This document shows, in pieces, positions 9,320 to 17,244 of a stretch of DNA of 64,000 nt (positions are counted from its first letter, which is position 1; every line of letters starts with the position of its first letter). The notes under the pieces were generated by a model. That model did no database searches, was not told the DNA's origin, and saw only the letters and a program-made list of their open reading frames with translations. Source of the DNA: Williamsia sp. DF01-3 (GTDB lineage: Bacteria > Actinomycetota > Actinomycetes > Mycobacteriales > Mycobacteriaceae); assembly GCF_023051145.1 (NCBI RefSeq), contig NZ_JALKFS010000005.1, forward strand, positions 1,860,001-1,924,000, read 5' to 3'. The position numbers and the translations under genes were made by a program.

Positions 9320-9434
9320 CCGCTCTCTCTTGTCCTGTCAAAGGAAGGGTAACGAGGGGGTCTGACATTTTCGGGGCACTCAAGAGTGACTCGATCATGC
9401 GTTCGAAATTACATTGCTGTTCTTATAAGCCTCT

Positions 9435-9466
9435 GTGGCGCAACGGAATTCGTTGTCTTAGGCCAC
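9435..9466. promoter_or_regulatory. Nested inverted repeats upstream of the LuxR-type gene
   Basis: GTGGC (9435-9439) pairs with GCCAC (9462-9466), and inside it CAACG (9441-9445) pairs with CGTTG (9451-9455) around GAATT. This gives a two-tier hairpin or a compound operator about 70 bp before the gene at 9535. It may act as a protein-binding site or a leader structure; no function can be assigned. Confidence 0.35.
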
Positions 9467-9534
9467 CGCTACCTTTCGGTCCGTTGCAGACAGTCAACTT
9501 CCCGGCTGTCGATCAGGGAGAGATCGGATCAGTG

Positions 9535-9795
9535 ATGGACACAATGGATGATGCGGTAGCCAGGGCCACAGTGCCGGCGTTGACCGCGCGTGAGATCGAG
9601 GTTCTGCGGACCTGGTTGATGTGCGACACCAAAGAGGCCGCGGGGCGTTTGTTGTACGTCTCGGCTGCGACGGTCAACACCCACATTTCGCGGATCCGCG
9701 GCAAGTACGAGGCAGTCGGTCGTACCGCCGGCACGAAGGCGTTGCTCCTGGCGCGGGCGCTGCAGGATGGACTGATCCTCGTTGACGAGATCTGA
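9535..9795 (+). CDS. Stand-alone LuxR/GerE-type HTH regulator
   Basis: A small protein of 86 residues that is almost only a LuxR C-terminal DNA-binding domain: LTAREIEVLRTWL, then KEAAGRLLYVSAATVNTHISRI. There is no receiver or ligand-binding domain. The start is uncertain. ATG 9535 and GTG 9532 lie directly in tandem, and AGGGAG at 9515-9520 fits GTG 9532 slightly better. A hairpin followed by a T-rich stretch (9801-9825) ends the unit. A regulatory role follows from the fold; the target genes are unknown. Confidence 0.8.
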   Translation: MDTMDDAVARATVPALTAREIEVLRTWLMCDTKEAAGRLLYVSAATVNTHISRIRGKYEAVGRTAGTKALLLARALQDGLILVDEI

Positions 9796-9800
9796 CCTCA

Positions 9801-9825
9801 GGGCAATCGATTGGCCCTTCGTTTT
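9801..9825 (+). terminator. Probable intrinsic terminator after LuxR-type gene
   Basis: GGGCAATCG and ATTGGCCC form a near-continuous stem that is followed by TTCGTTTT. It lies 6 nt after the LuxR-type stop codon and before the convergent nuclease pseudogene. Confidence 0.55.
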
Positions 9826-9832
9826 GTCACGG

Positions 9833-10434
9833 CTAGGGCCGTTTCGATCGTCCAGCATCCTCAACAGCGGCCAGCAGGCCGCCGAAGCCTGTCTCAAGTG
9901 GCTGGACGCGACTTCGCAGGCTGGCCAACGTGATGGTCTTCTGTTCGCCAATCGCTGCGTTGATGTGGGTGGTCGACGCGACGTAGAAGGTCCACTGGTC
10001 TACGTCGAGGGGGTCGGCCACGGCTCGATCTGCGGTGGTGAACAGACAGAATACGGAGACATCTGCAGAACGTTCGCGGACTTCGGCGTAGGAGTTCGTT
10101 TCGGCGAACCACGCCGTCGCCGGACCGACAGCGAACTTGATTGCCGAGGCCGACTTCTGTTGCCACGACTGAAGATACGCTGACGACTTCACTTCGATGC
10201 GAAGGCCGCTGTGCGTCAGCAGGTCGAATGCATCCCATTCGCGTCTGACCGTTCCGTCTGTGCAGCTCAGGGCGATCCCACGATGTACTCAGCGAGCAGG
10301 CCGCGTGTGGTGTTACTCAACAGGTCTGACTCTGACCATGCCCAAAAATCCGCGAGGTCGCGACCCAGACCTTCAGTGCCCTTCCGCAATGGTGAAGAAG
10401 GATCTCGTCGCCGTGCTGGCTGGTACTCACTCAT
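9833..10434 (-). pseudogene. Frameshifted restriction-endonuclease-like gene
   Basis: Two frames make up one protein of about 200 residues. The first runs from ATG 10434 (MSEYQPARRRDPSSPL) to EYIVGS and hits TGA at 10267. The second frame resumes as ALSCTDGTVRREWDAFDLL and continues through LRIEVKSSAYLQSW to a stop at 9833. Adding one G at about 10272-10273 (TCG GCC instead of TCGCC) restores a single frame. The EVKSSAYLQSW segment resembles the E-x-K core of PD-(D/E)XK nucleases, a tentative assignment. The ATG overlaps the TGA of the upstream HNH gene by 4 nt, so the two were translationally coupled. The cause may be mutation or a sequencing error. Confidence 0.7.
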
Positions 10435-11569
10435 CGATAGTGACCCTGCCCCTTCAGTCTTAATCCGTCTAAGGGGGCAGTCCACCGGACCTCGTCAGAT
10501 GCGGTCGTCCATCCGAAGTCTGAGGCCAGGTATTCGAACTCGCGTGTTCGCAGCCACATCGGGGTGCCAGCAGGTTGCGTGGAGTACATGCCGCGGGCCG
10601 CTGACGCAGTTCTGTCGAACTGGCTGGGCCAGTCGATCGACGCGGCCAACGTCTCGAGCACCGTTCGACCTCGCCCCAGAGCGGTCGTGACGTGAACCGG
10701 AGCCGGGAGAAGATTCGACTTGTCGCCGTTGCATTGCGTGCAAGCCAGAACCAGATTGCTGAGTCCGTCGATGCCGACTCGCGACCATGGCAGTACATGG
10801 TCAACATGGCAGCCGGCTCCAACCCTCACGCCGCAGTAGAAGCACGTGGCGCCGAATTTCTTCATCAACACTTCTCTTACTCGGGAGAGCGAGACGCGAT
10901 CCATGCCGAAGAGATGCGCCGCCAGATCCGGAGCATCCTCTTTCAAGAACGCGTTGTGCCTGCGGACATCTCCGACCCACGCGATCTGAAGAGCGGGCTT
11001 CAGTAGTGAGGAGAGCCGCGCTAATGCGAAACCGACCCCTGGATAGAGTTCAATGACGTTGCCGCGTCTCGCAATGGATGCCAACGAGGTCCTGTCGAAC
11101 ATCCAGCTGTCGTCGTACAGGAAGCATGTATGCGTCTCTGCTTTGGTCAGTCGTTGCAGCCGGGGGAGAGGTTGTTGCACCAGCGTGAGTTTTACCTCGT
11201 TGCGCAGTTCCCGGAATGGTTCGGGGTTGCGACGCTTGCAGACGTCAAGAGCCACCTCGCCGACGGACGATGCCCGCTTGAACGCCCGCACGGCGTCCGG
11301 AATGCGAGCCTTCGGCTGGGAGGACTGTTTGAGGTCGTGTCCGTCAAGAGGGCGAATTGACGCCAATAGAGGCCAATTACACGCTCCGCAAGGTCATCGA
11401 GATCGACGGAGACAGCCGCGTCAGGGTCAACGGGTGTGTTCTCCACTGCGTAGTCGAGAAGTGCGAGGAGAGTTGCGAGCTTGTACGTAGCGGTACGGCG
11501 CCCGCCCTCGAGCACGCTCACGAGCTGCTGGCCGAGGGCCAACGGGTCTCGAGCGTCGAGGTTGTGCAT
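10431..11569 (-). pseudogene. Frameshifted HNH endonuclease gene
   Basis: The N-terminal frame begins at ATG 11569 (MHNLDARDPLALGQQLV; a GTG at 11587 is the alternative) and reads YKLATLLALLDYAVE and RVIGLYWRQ. The continuation, IRPLDGHDLKQSSQ, is in another frame and runs to 10431. One missing base at about 11357 (CAATT for CAAATT) explains the shift. The C-terminal part has an HNH core: CFYCG, HVDHVLPWSR, LVLACTQCNGDKSN, with zinc-binding CxxC pairs around the His residues. A TTG at 11366 could start a shortened product. The gene is coupled to the downstream restriction-like gene by ATGA and diverges from the GIY-YIG gene. Confidence 0.75.
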
Positions 11570-11676
11570 ACCTCGACGGTAGTGCACCGGGGGTGGGTGG
11601 GAACGGAGTTGAGAACTGGATACGGAACCGGAAAATCAACGGTCTCCAACGCGAAGAGTCGGTAGCGTTGACGGCC

Positions 11677-12267
11677 ATGTCAGAGCACGAGTTCCACGCG
11701 CAGTACCTTGCCGCACCCGTGCGTCGCCGGGACGAAGTACTCGCCAAGCCGTACCCGGTTCCCGCGCAGCCTGGCGTGTACGGGTGGTGGTTCAAGACCA
11801 TCCCCGCCGACATCGACACGGCGAATTGCGTCCGCCGAGACGACGGTTTGGTCTTGTTGTACGCAGGGATCAGTCCGAGCAAGCCGTCCGCCGCCGGGGT
11901 TGCCAGCAAACAGAACATCAGGCGGCGGATCAAACTCCACTACGCAGGAAATGCTTCGGTGTCGACACTGCGAAAGTCTCTTGGGTGCCTGCTGTCTCAG
12001 GAACTCGGTATCGAACTCCGCCGTGTCGGCCCCAGTGAGCGATGTACCTTCGGCGCCGGTGAAGCGCGCCTGTCGGAGTGGATGGCACGCAACGCCCTCG
12101 TTTCTTGGATTACGCACCCGCGACCCTGGGTGTTGGAGGACGAACTGATCGAAACCCTCGTTCTGCCGCTGAACATCGACGGCGCGCACAACGCGTTCAC
12201 CCCTGTTCTGCGGCAAGCGCGCAGATCGGCTATGGCGAGAGCGACAGAGCTGCCGCCGCTACCTTGA
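11677..12267 (+). CDS. GIY-YIG nuclease family protein
   Basis: A 196-residue protein. The N-terminal GVYGWWF and LLYAGISPS form the GIY and YIG strands of a GIY-YIG fold, followed by the helix IRRRIKLHYAGN and by LGIELRRVG. Further conserved text is RLSEWMARNA and a C-terminal PLNIDGAHNAFTPVL. This matches a small actinobacterial family of single-domain GIY-YIG proteins. GIY-YIG enzymes cut DNA, but the role of this family is not established. The ATG at 11677 is chosen over upstream in-frame starts because conservation begins there. It is divergent from the HNH/restriction-like pair. Confidence 0.85.
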   Translation: MSEHEFHAQYLAAPVRRRDEVLAKPYPVPAQPGVYGWWFKTIPADIDTANCVRRDDGLVLLYAGISPSKPSAAGVASKQNIRRRIKLHYAGNASVSTLRKSLGCLLSQELGIELRRVGPSERCTFGAGEARLSEWMARNALVSWITHPRPWVLEDELIETLVLPLNIDGAHNAFTPVLRQARRSAMARATELPPLP

Positions 12268-12340
12268 GGCTGCGAACCAATCGCGACTTGTCTACGGGGA
12301 CATTGCGGAAACCGTCACGGCGTCGCGAGAGTTAAATCAC

Positions 12341-13291
12341 TCAGTGCGCGGCCACGTCCTTCTTCTTCCGCATTGGAACCACATGCATGATCGCCACAAT
12401 GATCGCACCAACAATGAGACCGATGACCGCAGAAGCAGCAGTACCAAGCACCCACGACAGCACGCCACCGAACCAACCGTGGACAAGTTCTTCACCCCAG
12501 TGTTCGAGGTGGTGGAGTTGATCTGTCGGCCAATGGAACCCGGCCTCGCCGACGTTGATCAGCAGGATGTGTCCGCCGACCCACAGCATCGCGGCGATAC
12601 CGACGACCGTGAGGATGCTCATCAGCTTGGGCATCGCTGAGACGAGCCCGCGACCGACCTTCTGGCTCACCGTGGAGTTGCGCTTGGCCAGCGCCAGGCC
12701 GAGGTCGTCCATCTTCACGATCAAGGCGACGACGCCGTAGACGAGTGCGGTGATGAGGAACGCCACGGCGATGAGCACCAGTAGGCGCGTGACGAAGGGT
12801 TCGTCCTCCACCGACGCCAACGAGATGATCATGATCTCCGCCGACAGGATCAGGTCGGTGCGGATGGCGCCGCTGACCATCGTCTTCTCGAAATCGGGGC
12901 CACGCTCGCTGGGCTCCACCACCTCTTCGTGGTGTCCGGCAAACGCCTCGTAGACCTTCTCGGCTCCCTCGTAGCAGAGGAACGCGCCGCCGACGATCAG
13001 CAGATACGGCAGCGCTCCCGGCAGGAACTGGCTGAGGATCATGGCCACCGGCAGGATGATCAGCAGCTTGTTGCGGATCGACCCCAGCGCGATCTTGCGG
13101 ATGATCGGCAGCTCGCGGTCGGGGGTAAACCCGTGCACGTAGCGGGGAGTCACGGCGGTGTCGTCCACCACCACGCCCGTTGCCTTCACGCTCGCCTTGC
13201 CGGCAGCGGCAGCGACGTCGTCGAGAGTCGCCGCAGCAGCCTTCGTGATCGCAGCGACGTCATCGAGTAGAGCTACGAGACCACCAGCCAT
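12341..13291 (-). CDS. DUF808 (YedI-like) membrane protein
   Basis: A 316-residue protein starting MAGGLVALLDDVAAITKAAA, the hallmark opening of DUF808 (E. coli YedI). Several hydrophobic helices follow (KLLIILPVAMILSQFLPGAL, LLVLIAVAFLITALVYGVVA, and two near the C-terminus), so it is an integral inner-membrane protein of unknown function. RC positions 13295-13305 hold a GAGGAGG-type ribosome binding site before ATG 13291. It stands alone, convergent with the GIY-YIG gene. Confidence 0.9.
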   Translation of the reverse strand: MAGGLVALLDDVAAITKAAAATLDDVAAAAGKASVKATGVVVDDTAVTPRYVHGFTPDRELPIIRKIALGSIRNKLLIILPVAMILSQFLPGALPYLLIVGGAFLCYEGAEKVYEAFAGHHEEVVEPSERGPDFEKTMVSGAIRTDLILSAEIMIISLASVEDEPFVTRLLVLIAVAFLITALVYGVVALIVKMDDLGLALAKRNSTVSQKVGRGLVSAMPKLMSILTVVGIAAMLWVGGHILLINVGEAGFHWPTDQLHHLEHWGEELVHGWFGGVLSWVLGTAASAVIGLIVGAIIVAIMHVVPMRKKKDVAAH

Positions 13292-13552
13292 TGCAGACGC
13301 CTCCTCAGGTCAACGGTGTAGTTCAGAACAATACGTCGTGGCTGCGCGCTGTCCGGTCTGAAGACGCGGCGACCTGGCCGCAACTCGTCAGAACCGTGCC
13401 TTCAACCCGCACAACTCACGATGTCTGTGTTCACACGCGACGTCATCGTCCCGATGCCACATGCTGCTGTACCCCGACTCGCCGAAGCCAAACGGTCCGC
13501 GCTGGATCTACAAATACCGGCGTAACGGTCACCCCACTCATCCACTGACGTT

Positions 13553-14902
13553 TTAGTCGAGCTCGTTCGCAAACTCCCTGATCAACGACCGCGCGGTAAC
13601 AATCCCTGACTCGATGGCCCCGTCCACCACCACGCCGTTCCATCCGCGGGCGAAGTCGGCGCCGGCAAAGCGCAGTCGTGAATCGCTCGACAGGAACTTG
13701 CTCCATCCGTCGAAGAACTGTCCCGACCGCAACGTCGCCCAGGTCTGCCCCGACCACTTGTCGGCCACCCAATCGTGGCCGCCGCAGTCCAGCACCTTTA
13801 GATCGTCGCGCCAGACGTTGACGGCCTTCTGTGCCGAGTCGACGTCCTGGAGGTCGATGGCGTTGTGGTCGGATCCGAAGCCCACCAGGATGGTGGCGTC
13901 CTCGTCGTCGAGAAAGTACTCGCTGCGCAGGAGCGAGATCGGGTTGTCGCCGGGAGCGCCCGCGATGATCGAGTGCCGTCCGGCCACCTTGATCCAGATC
14001 TTGAACCCCACCGAGTTGGTGCCCTCGGCGATCACCTTCTGCTGACCGGCCAGCAGCGGCGGGTCGAACTCGATGTTCGAGAGGGCGCCGATGGGTGCGG
14101 TGACGATCACCGCGTCGGCACGCTCGGTAGTTCCGTCCGCCAGCTCCACCTTCACCGCTGTCGACGAATGGGTGATGCGGTGGACGGGGATGTCGAGCAG
14201 GATGTCGCCGCGCACGTCCCCGGCGATGGATTCGTAGAGCCCCCGCATGCCGTCGACGAGCTTGAAGCGCAGCGTTTGCTCATCCATCAGCGAGCTCCGG
14301 TGATCGCTTAGCGCGGCCCAGTGCTTTGCCATCAGCGGCGACGCCGTGGCCGTCGAACCCTGGTATCCGGCGGACCAATATGCATCGGCGATGTCAATCT
14401 CCGCCTTGGTGAAGTCGCCGTCGCGGAGGCAGTCGAGCACGCTGCCGGTGTCGGCGTGGAGGAATCGCTGCCGCACCGCCGGGTCGGTGTTGGGATCGTC
14501 GAGGATCCCCAGTGGGTCATGCGGGTTCGGGAAGAACTCCCGTGAACCCTCGAAGATCCTCTCTTGCACGCGGGCCAGTGCGGAGTCGAGGTCGTGTTCG
14601 GTGCCGTGATAGACGGTTCCGCCGCTCACCCAGTAGGCATCGTCGATGTCGGGGCTGGGATAGATCTTCTGCCCGTATCGCGTGATCTCGGTCCACACAA
14701 ACGGCTGCATCCAATGCACCCACGTCGCACCCATCTCCAGGGTGTGCCCGCCCAGGCGTTCGTCAGTCCAGGCGCGCCCGCCGATGCGGTCCCGGGCTTC
14801 GAGGATCTTCACGGTGTGTCCGGCGGCTTCGAGCTCGCGAGCCGCGATCAGACCGGAGAAACCCGCTCCGACAATGAGAATGGACTTGGTGGTCGGGGAC
14901 AT
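13553..14902 (-). CDS. Flavin-containing amine oxidase
   Basis: A 449-residue FAD enzyme of the monoamine/putrescine oxidase family, which oxidises primary amines to aldehyde, NH3 and H2O2. The dinucleotide-binding motif is SILIVGAGFSGLIAARELE at the N-terminus, followed by LEARDRIGGRAWTDE and the substrate-side motif MGATWVHW. The C-terminal FAD motif includes RLRFAGADFARGWNGVVVDGAIESG. AGGAGG precedes ATG 14902. It lies 34 nt downstream of the permease on the same strand, and with the aldehyde dehydrogenase at 17245 it forms an uptake-oxidation-aldehyde oxidation route. The exact amine is not predictable. Confidence 0.9.
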   Translation of the reverse strand: MSPTTKSILIVGAGFSGLIAARELEAAGHTVKILEARDRIGGRAWTDERLGGHTLEMGATWVHWMQPFVWTEITRYGQKIYPSPDIDDAYWVSGGTVYHGTEHDLDSALARVQERIFEGSREFFPNPHDPLGILDDPNTDPAVRQRFLHADTGSVLDCLRDGDFTKAEIDIADAYWSAGYQGSTATASPLMAKHWAALSDHRSSLMDEQTLRFKLVDGMRGLYESIAGDVRGDILLDIPVHRITHSSTAVKVELADGTTERADAVIVTAPIGALSNIEFDPPLLAGQQKVIAEGTNSVGFKIWIKVAGRHSIIAGAPGDNPISLLRSEYFLDDEDATILVGFGSDHNAIDLQDVDSAQKAVNVWRDDLKVLDCGGHDWVADKWSGQTWATLRSGQFFDGWSKFLSSDSRLRFAGADFARGWNGVVVDGAIESGIVTARSLIREFANELD

Positions 14903-14936
14903 ACGTCCTCCTGTCGTGTCAGGTGTTGCTTGGGAG

Positions 14937-16382
14937 TTATGGAGTGGTCGGGGTGCGGTCGCCGCGGTGGTCCCGCGAGCGAATCACGAAGTGTCCGCAC
15001 ACTGTCGCCGCGACGAACGTCGCCGCGATGACCGCGAGGAAGACGTTGGCCAAGACTCGCGAGCCGCCGATGAGGGTGGTGAAGTTCGCGATGACCAGCG
15101 CGGTGATGGCACAAAGGCCCAGGCCACCGAAGATGGGAGCAATCTTGGTGTGCCACAGCCGGTTGTCGACGTCCGAACGCGCGAAGAAGGCCACGATCGC
15201 GATGCTGGTGAGCACCATGACCACCAGCATCGCCACGGTGGCGACGCCCGCCATCCACGTGAACAGCTCGAGCACGGGGTCGGCGCCGGCCAGTGCGAAG
15301 ATTCCGACAAGGACAAATGCGCATGCGGTCTGGACGAGTGAACCGACGTGAGGTGAACCGTGCCGGGTGTGCACTGCCATCAGCCCTCGAGGAGCAAAGC
15401 CACTGCGCGAGAGTGCGTGGGTGTACCGCGAGATCGCGTTGTGGAAAGCGAGCAGGGCGGCAAACAGACTCGTCACCAACATGACCATCATGACGTCGGA
15501 GGTGACGCTGCCGAGATACTCCGTGGCGGCGATGAAGGTCAGGTCGGCGGTGTTCTCCAGCGCGACAGCCTGCACGTTGTCGGATCCAAAGGCCAGCACG
15601 ATCGCCCAACTGGCCACCGCATACAGAACTCCGATGGTGATCACCGCAACGTACGTGGCAATCGGCACCGTCCGCCGCGGATTCTTCGTCTCCTCGCCGT
15701 AGATGGCTGTCGCCTCGAAGCCGATGAATGAGCCGATGGCGAACATCAACGCGATGCCTGGCGAGCCCTCCATGAAAGTCGAAGGGCTGAAGGACGATAC
15801 GTCGATACCCTCGGCGCCGCCCTGCCCGAGAATCGAAGCCGACAACACGACGATGAGCGCAATCTCGGCAATCAGCAGAACGCCGAGCACCTTTGCGCCC
15901 AGGTTGATACTCCGGTAGCCGAGTACAGCGACCAAGGCCATCAGAGCAAACGCCCACACCCACCACGGCAGATCGGGCCCACCGAAACGCTCCATCACCG
16001 CGTCCACGGTTGATGCGGCCAGACCGTAGATCGCCGCTTGGATGGTGGTGTAGGCGAGCAGTGCAAGAGCCGCCGCGCCGAGCCCAGGGGAGCGGCCCAA
16101 CCCCTTGGTGACGTATGCGTAGAACGCGCCAGTTTCGGTGACCGAGCCACTCATCGTCGCGTAGCCGACGCTGAAGACCAGGAGAACCGCAGCGGCGACG
16201 ATGTAGGTCAGGGGAGCTCCCGCGCCATTCCCCAGCGCGATCATGACAGGCAGTGAGCCCGCCACAGCGGTGAGAGGCGCGGCCGCCGCGATCACCAGGA
16301 AGACGATGCCGGACACCCCGATGGATCCGCGGAGTCTGTGCGTAGGAGCAGAAGTCGATGTCGAGACTGCTTGTTCGACCAT
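14937..16382 (-). CDS. APC-family amino acid/amine permease
   Basis: A 481-residue protein with about 12 membrane helices. The N-terminal GVSGIVFLVIAAAAPLTAVA and the segment IGSFIGFEATAIYGEETKNP (the FE..A.YGEE signature) are typical of the APC superfamily. The ATG at 16382 is chosen because an AGAAAGG site lies upstream; an in-frame start at 16424 would run into the operator region. It is the first gene of a unit with the amine oxidase and probably imports the amine. The palindromic operator at 16444-16459 lies about 60 bp upstream, so control by the divergent TetR protein is likely. Confidence 0.9.
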   Translation of the reverse strand: MVEQAVSTSTSAPTHRLRGSIGVSGIVFLVIAAAAPLTAVAGSLPVMIALGNGAGAPLTYIVAAAVLLVFSVGYATMSGSVTETGAFYAYVTKGLGRSPGLGAAALALLAYTTIQAAIYGLAASTVDAVMERFGGPDLPWWVWAFALMALVAVLGYRSINLGAKVLGVLLIAEIALIVVLSASILGQGGAEGIDVSSFSPSTFMEGSPGIALMFAIGSFIGFEATAIYGEETKNPRRTVPIATYVAVITIGVLYAVASWAIVLAFGSDNVQAVALENTADLTFIAATEYLGSVTSDVMMVMLVTSLFAALLAFHNAISRYTHALSRSGFAPRGLMAVHTRHGSPHVGSLVQTACAFVLVGIFALAGADPVLELFTWMAGVATVAMLVVMVLTSIAIVAFFARSDVDNRLWHTKIAPIFGGLGLCAITALVIANFTTLIGGSRVLANVFLAVIAATFVAATVCGHFVIRSRDHRGDRTPTTP

Positions 16383-16443
16383 GATTGACCTTTCTCTGGG
16401 CGCCCCGCGGGATGCTGCTCGCACCGATGCTGATGGGCTGTGA

Positions 16444-16459
16444 TTCTACGAACGTAGAA
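16444..16459. promoter_or_regulatory. Palindromic operator (TetR site), permease/regulator
   Basis: TTCTACG-AA-CGTAGAA is an inverted repeat with 7-bp arms (9 bp with the flanking GA/TC). It lies between the divergent permease and TetR genes. The same core recurs at 18734-18749 before the aldehyde dehydrogenase, so it is very likely the binding site of the TetR protein at 16601. Confidence 0.8.
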
Positions 16460-16509
16460 TCATGATGTGACGAACGCTACACCGCGCTCGCGCGATGTGC
16501 AGGGTTGTT

Positions 16510-16530
16510 GGTGTGCAGGAATCTTTACCT
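16510..16530. promoter_or_regulatory. Second conserved promoter element (copy 1)
   Basis: The 21-bp element reads GGTGTG, then C, then AGGAATCTTTACCT. It recurs with two substitutions at 18802-18822 at nearly the same distance from the operator (66 versus 68 bp). It may be a second factor site or part of a duplicated promoter. Confidence 0.5.
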
Positions 16531-16600
16531 CGACGGCAGCGGCGGTCACGTGTTCGTAGAGGTGATTGGTACTGTCGCAACGTCGAATGAAGGAGTGCGG

Positions 16601-17179
16601 GTGCCGAAGCTGGTGGACCACGTCGAGAGGCGTCGTGCAATCATCGCCGCCGCGTGGCGAATCATTGCTGACCGTGGAATCGACGGCATCAACATGCGCG
16701 ACCTTGCCACCGAAGCCGGCTACACGAACGGCGCTCTGAGCCATTACTTTTCGGGTAAAGACGAGATCCTGCGTACGGCCTTCGACTTTGTCATCGAGTC
16801 CACCAACGAGCGCATCGAGCGCTCTATTGAGCGTCGACACGGCCGGAAGGCGCTGCGGCGCATGTGCTTCGAAATCATGCCGCTGACGGACGAGGCAAAG
16901 CTCGAGGCACGCATCGCGGTCTCCCTGTGGCAACGGGCCATCACCGATCCGCAGATGGTCACGGTCAACAACACCGCGGTGGCCGCCTGGAAGGTGCGCC
17001 TTGCCGAATTGTGGAGGGACGCCATTGCCGCTGGTGAGCTGCCGGACCGCGACGTCGAGGTGGGGGTGGAGGCTCTGATGACCATGATGATCGGTCTGCA
17101 GGTGACTGCTGCCCTCAGTCCGGACGGCATGACTCGCAAAGCGCAATTGGCGATGCTCGACTCCGTCCTCGGTGACTAG
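16601..17179 (+). CDS. TetR-family regulator of the amine locus
   Basis: A 192-residue protein starting at GTG 16601, which has AAGGAG 5 nt upstream (16590-16595). The N-terminal helix-turn-helix reads RRAIIAAAWRIIADRGIDG, then MRDLATEAGYTNGALSHYFSGKDEI, a standard TetR/BetI-like domain. The C-terminal part is a ligand-binding region resembling TetR_C_6 (BetI) proteins. It diverges from the permease-oxidase unit and converges with the aldehyde dehydrogenase. The shared palindrome in front of both units supports its role as local repressor; the inducer is probably the amine or its aldehyde (inference). Confidence 0.88.
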   Translation: MPKLVDHVERRRAIIAAAWRIIADRGIDGINMRDLATEAGYTNGALSHYFSGKDEILRTAFDFVIESTNERIERSIERRHGRKALRRMCFEIMPLTDEAKLEARIAVSLWQRAITDPQMVTVNNTAVAAWKVRLAELWRDAIAAGELPDRDVEVGVEALMTMMIGLQVTAALSPDGMTRKAQLAMLDSVLGD

Positions 17180-17202
17180 CCGGAAAGACATCGAGGTGGA
17201 AT

Positions 17203-17240
17203 CGCGGTGGTGGCAGTTGTCGCAACCCGCCACCACCGCG
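17203..17240. terminator. Hairpin between convergent TetR and ALDH genes
   Basis: A perfect 12-bp GC-rich stem (CGCGGTGGTGGC with GCCACCACCGCG) around a 14-nt loop fills the gap between two convergent genes. It lacks a T-run, so it is best seen as a bidirectional terminator of the actinobacterial type. Confidence 0.65.
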
Positions 17241-17244
17241 AGGT

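Noticed and set aside
9429-9447. tRNA-Arg-like 5' end (GCCTCTGTGGCGCAACGG)
   Set aside because: Only about 19 nt resemble a tRNA start and D-arm; there is no anticodon stem, T-arm or acceptor partner. A remnant att site is possible but not supported.
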